A DNA stretch of 11,311 nt from GJ-E10 sp035625725. GTDB lineage: Bacteria; Pseudomonadota; Gammaproteobacteria; Burkholderiales; Burkholderiaceae_F. Made by a program: the position numbers and the translations under genes. Numbering within the stretch: position 1 is the stretch's first letter; every line of letters starts with the position of its first letter. The DNA is taken from contig DASPPB010000083.1 in NCBI GenBank assembly GCA_035625725.1, positions 1 to 11,311 of the forward strand, given 5' to 3'. This document shows positions 10,954 to 11,311 of the stretch, one piece after another. The notes beneath the pieces were generated by a model that saw only the letters and a list, made by a program, of their open reading frames with translations, searched no databases and was not told the origin of the DNA.

Positions 10954-11311
10954 AGAACAAACGATGCGGCCCGTATTGCTCCGAAAAGCCGACGATTTTC
11001 TCCTCGCGGGTTTGGCCGAGCGGCCACGTCGGGCGAATCGGACGACTCAAAGCCTCGCGACGGCGATTAACACCCCGGTCGCACGCACGAAAACGCCGGG
11101 ACGCCCGGCCATACGAGTCGTACGTCGCCATCTCTTCGGCAAAATCGTGCGCGGCGTGCGGGTGCCGCCGATGGAAAGTCCGACCGCCTACTTCGTGGCG
11201 CCGCGTCGGTGGAAGTGCTGATGCAGCGGTCCGGCTTTAACCGATACTTGCCGGCTTGTTCGAAGTCGGTTGGGCGTTTGGCCGAAACATGCCATCGCCG
11301 GGCTGACCGAG
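10954..11311. other. Right-hand intergenic stretch without a recognised gene
   Basis: About 360 bases after the glmS stem-loop hold no gene I can support. Short open frames exist on both strands, for example 10964-11221 and 10950-11240 on the plus strand, but their products are Arg-rich, lack known motifs and overlap each other in different frames. A frame open to the right edge from the ATG at 11221 has AG-rich sequence before it, but its codons are less GC-biased at third positions than the neighbouring genes. I found no tRNA with a complete T-arm. A weak inverted repeat, AACCGA (11239-11244) and TCGGTT (11266-11271), is present. A possible transposase-like fragment on the minus strand at 11220-11276 is described under findings. 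Confidence 0.5.

Noticed and set aside
11010..11040. TTGGCCGAGCGG, resembling the D-arm of a Ser or Leu tRNA
   Set aside because: No matching acceptor stem, anticodon arm or GTTCGAATC-type T-arm follows at the right distance.
10826..11131. A minus-strand frame encoding a product containing STVTDLAKLRGLSTS
   Set aside because: This segment is the antisense of the conserved GlmS C-terminus (DKPRNLAKSVTVE). Such shadows are often annotated wrongly as proteins.

Overview
The window is a GC-rich stretch of what looks like an ordinary chromosomal housekeeping region from a betaproteobacterium, most likely a member of the Burkholderiales. The strongest taxonomic hint is a small gene at 6651-6908 whose product matches the DUF3567 family, which I know mainly from that order. 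MetH, GlmS and the ferredoxin-NADP reductase are also of the proteobacterial kind. The genus cannot be named from the sequence.

Layout. (1) Positions 2-973 (+): the 3' part of a membrane-anchored GGDEF diguanylate cyclase, cut at the left edge. (2) 983-1867 (+): rarD, a ten-helix EamA-type transporter, nine bases after the cyclase. (3) 1864-6908 (-): a probable operon read leftwards, in the order DUF3567 protein, metH (cobalamin-dependent methionine synthase) and a ChaN-like lipoprotein. It converges on rarD, and the two genes share the palindrome CTAG as both stop codons. (4) 7143-8862 (-): a probable two-gene unit, a TrxR-like ferredoxin-NADP reductase followed 22 bp later by a rhomboid intramembrane protease. 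(5) 9057-10898 (+): glmS, divergent from the reductase gene across about 190 bp. (6) 10899-11311: a GC-rich stem-loop after glmS, then about 360 bp with no convincing gene.

The genes serve mostly separate functions: c-di-GMP signalling, export, methionine and one-carbon metabolism, possible haem or iron handling, flavin-based electron transfer, membrane proteolysis and amino-sugar synthesis for the cell wall. All complete genes keep their key catalytic residues, and none looks broken. I see no CRISPR array, tRNA, rRNA, complete insertion sequence or defence locus, and no convincing new system. The points worth a second look are small: shared stop codons, an unusual metH start, a perfect palindrome between the DUF3567 gene and metH, and a doubtful transposase-like remnant at the right edge.
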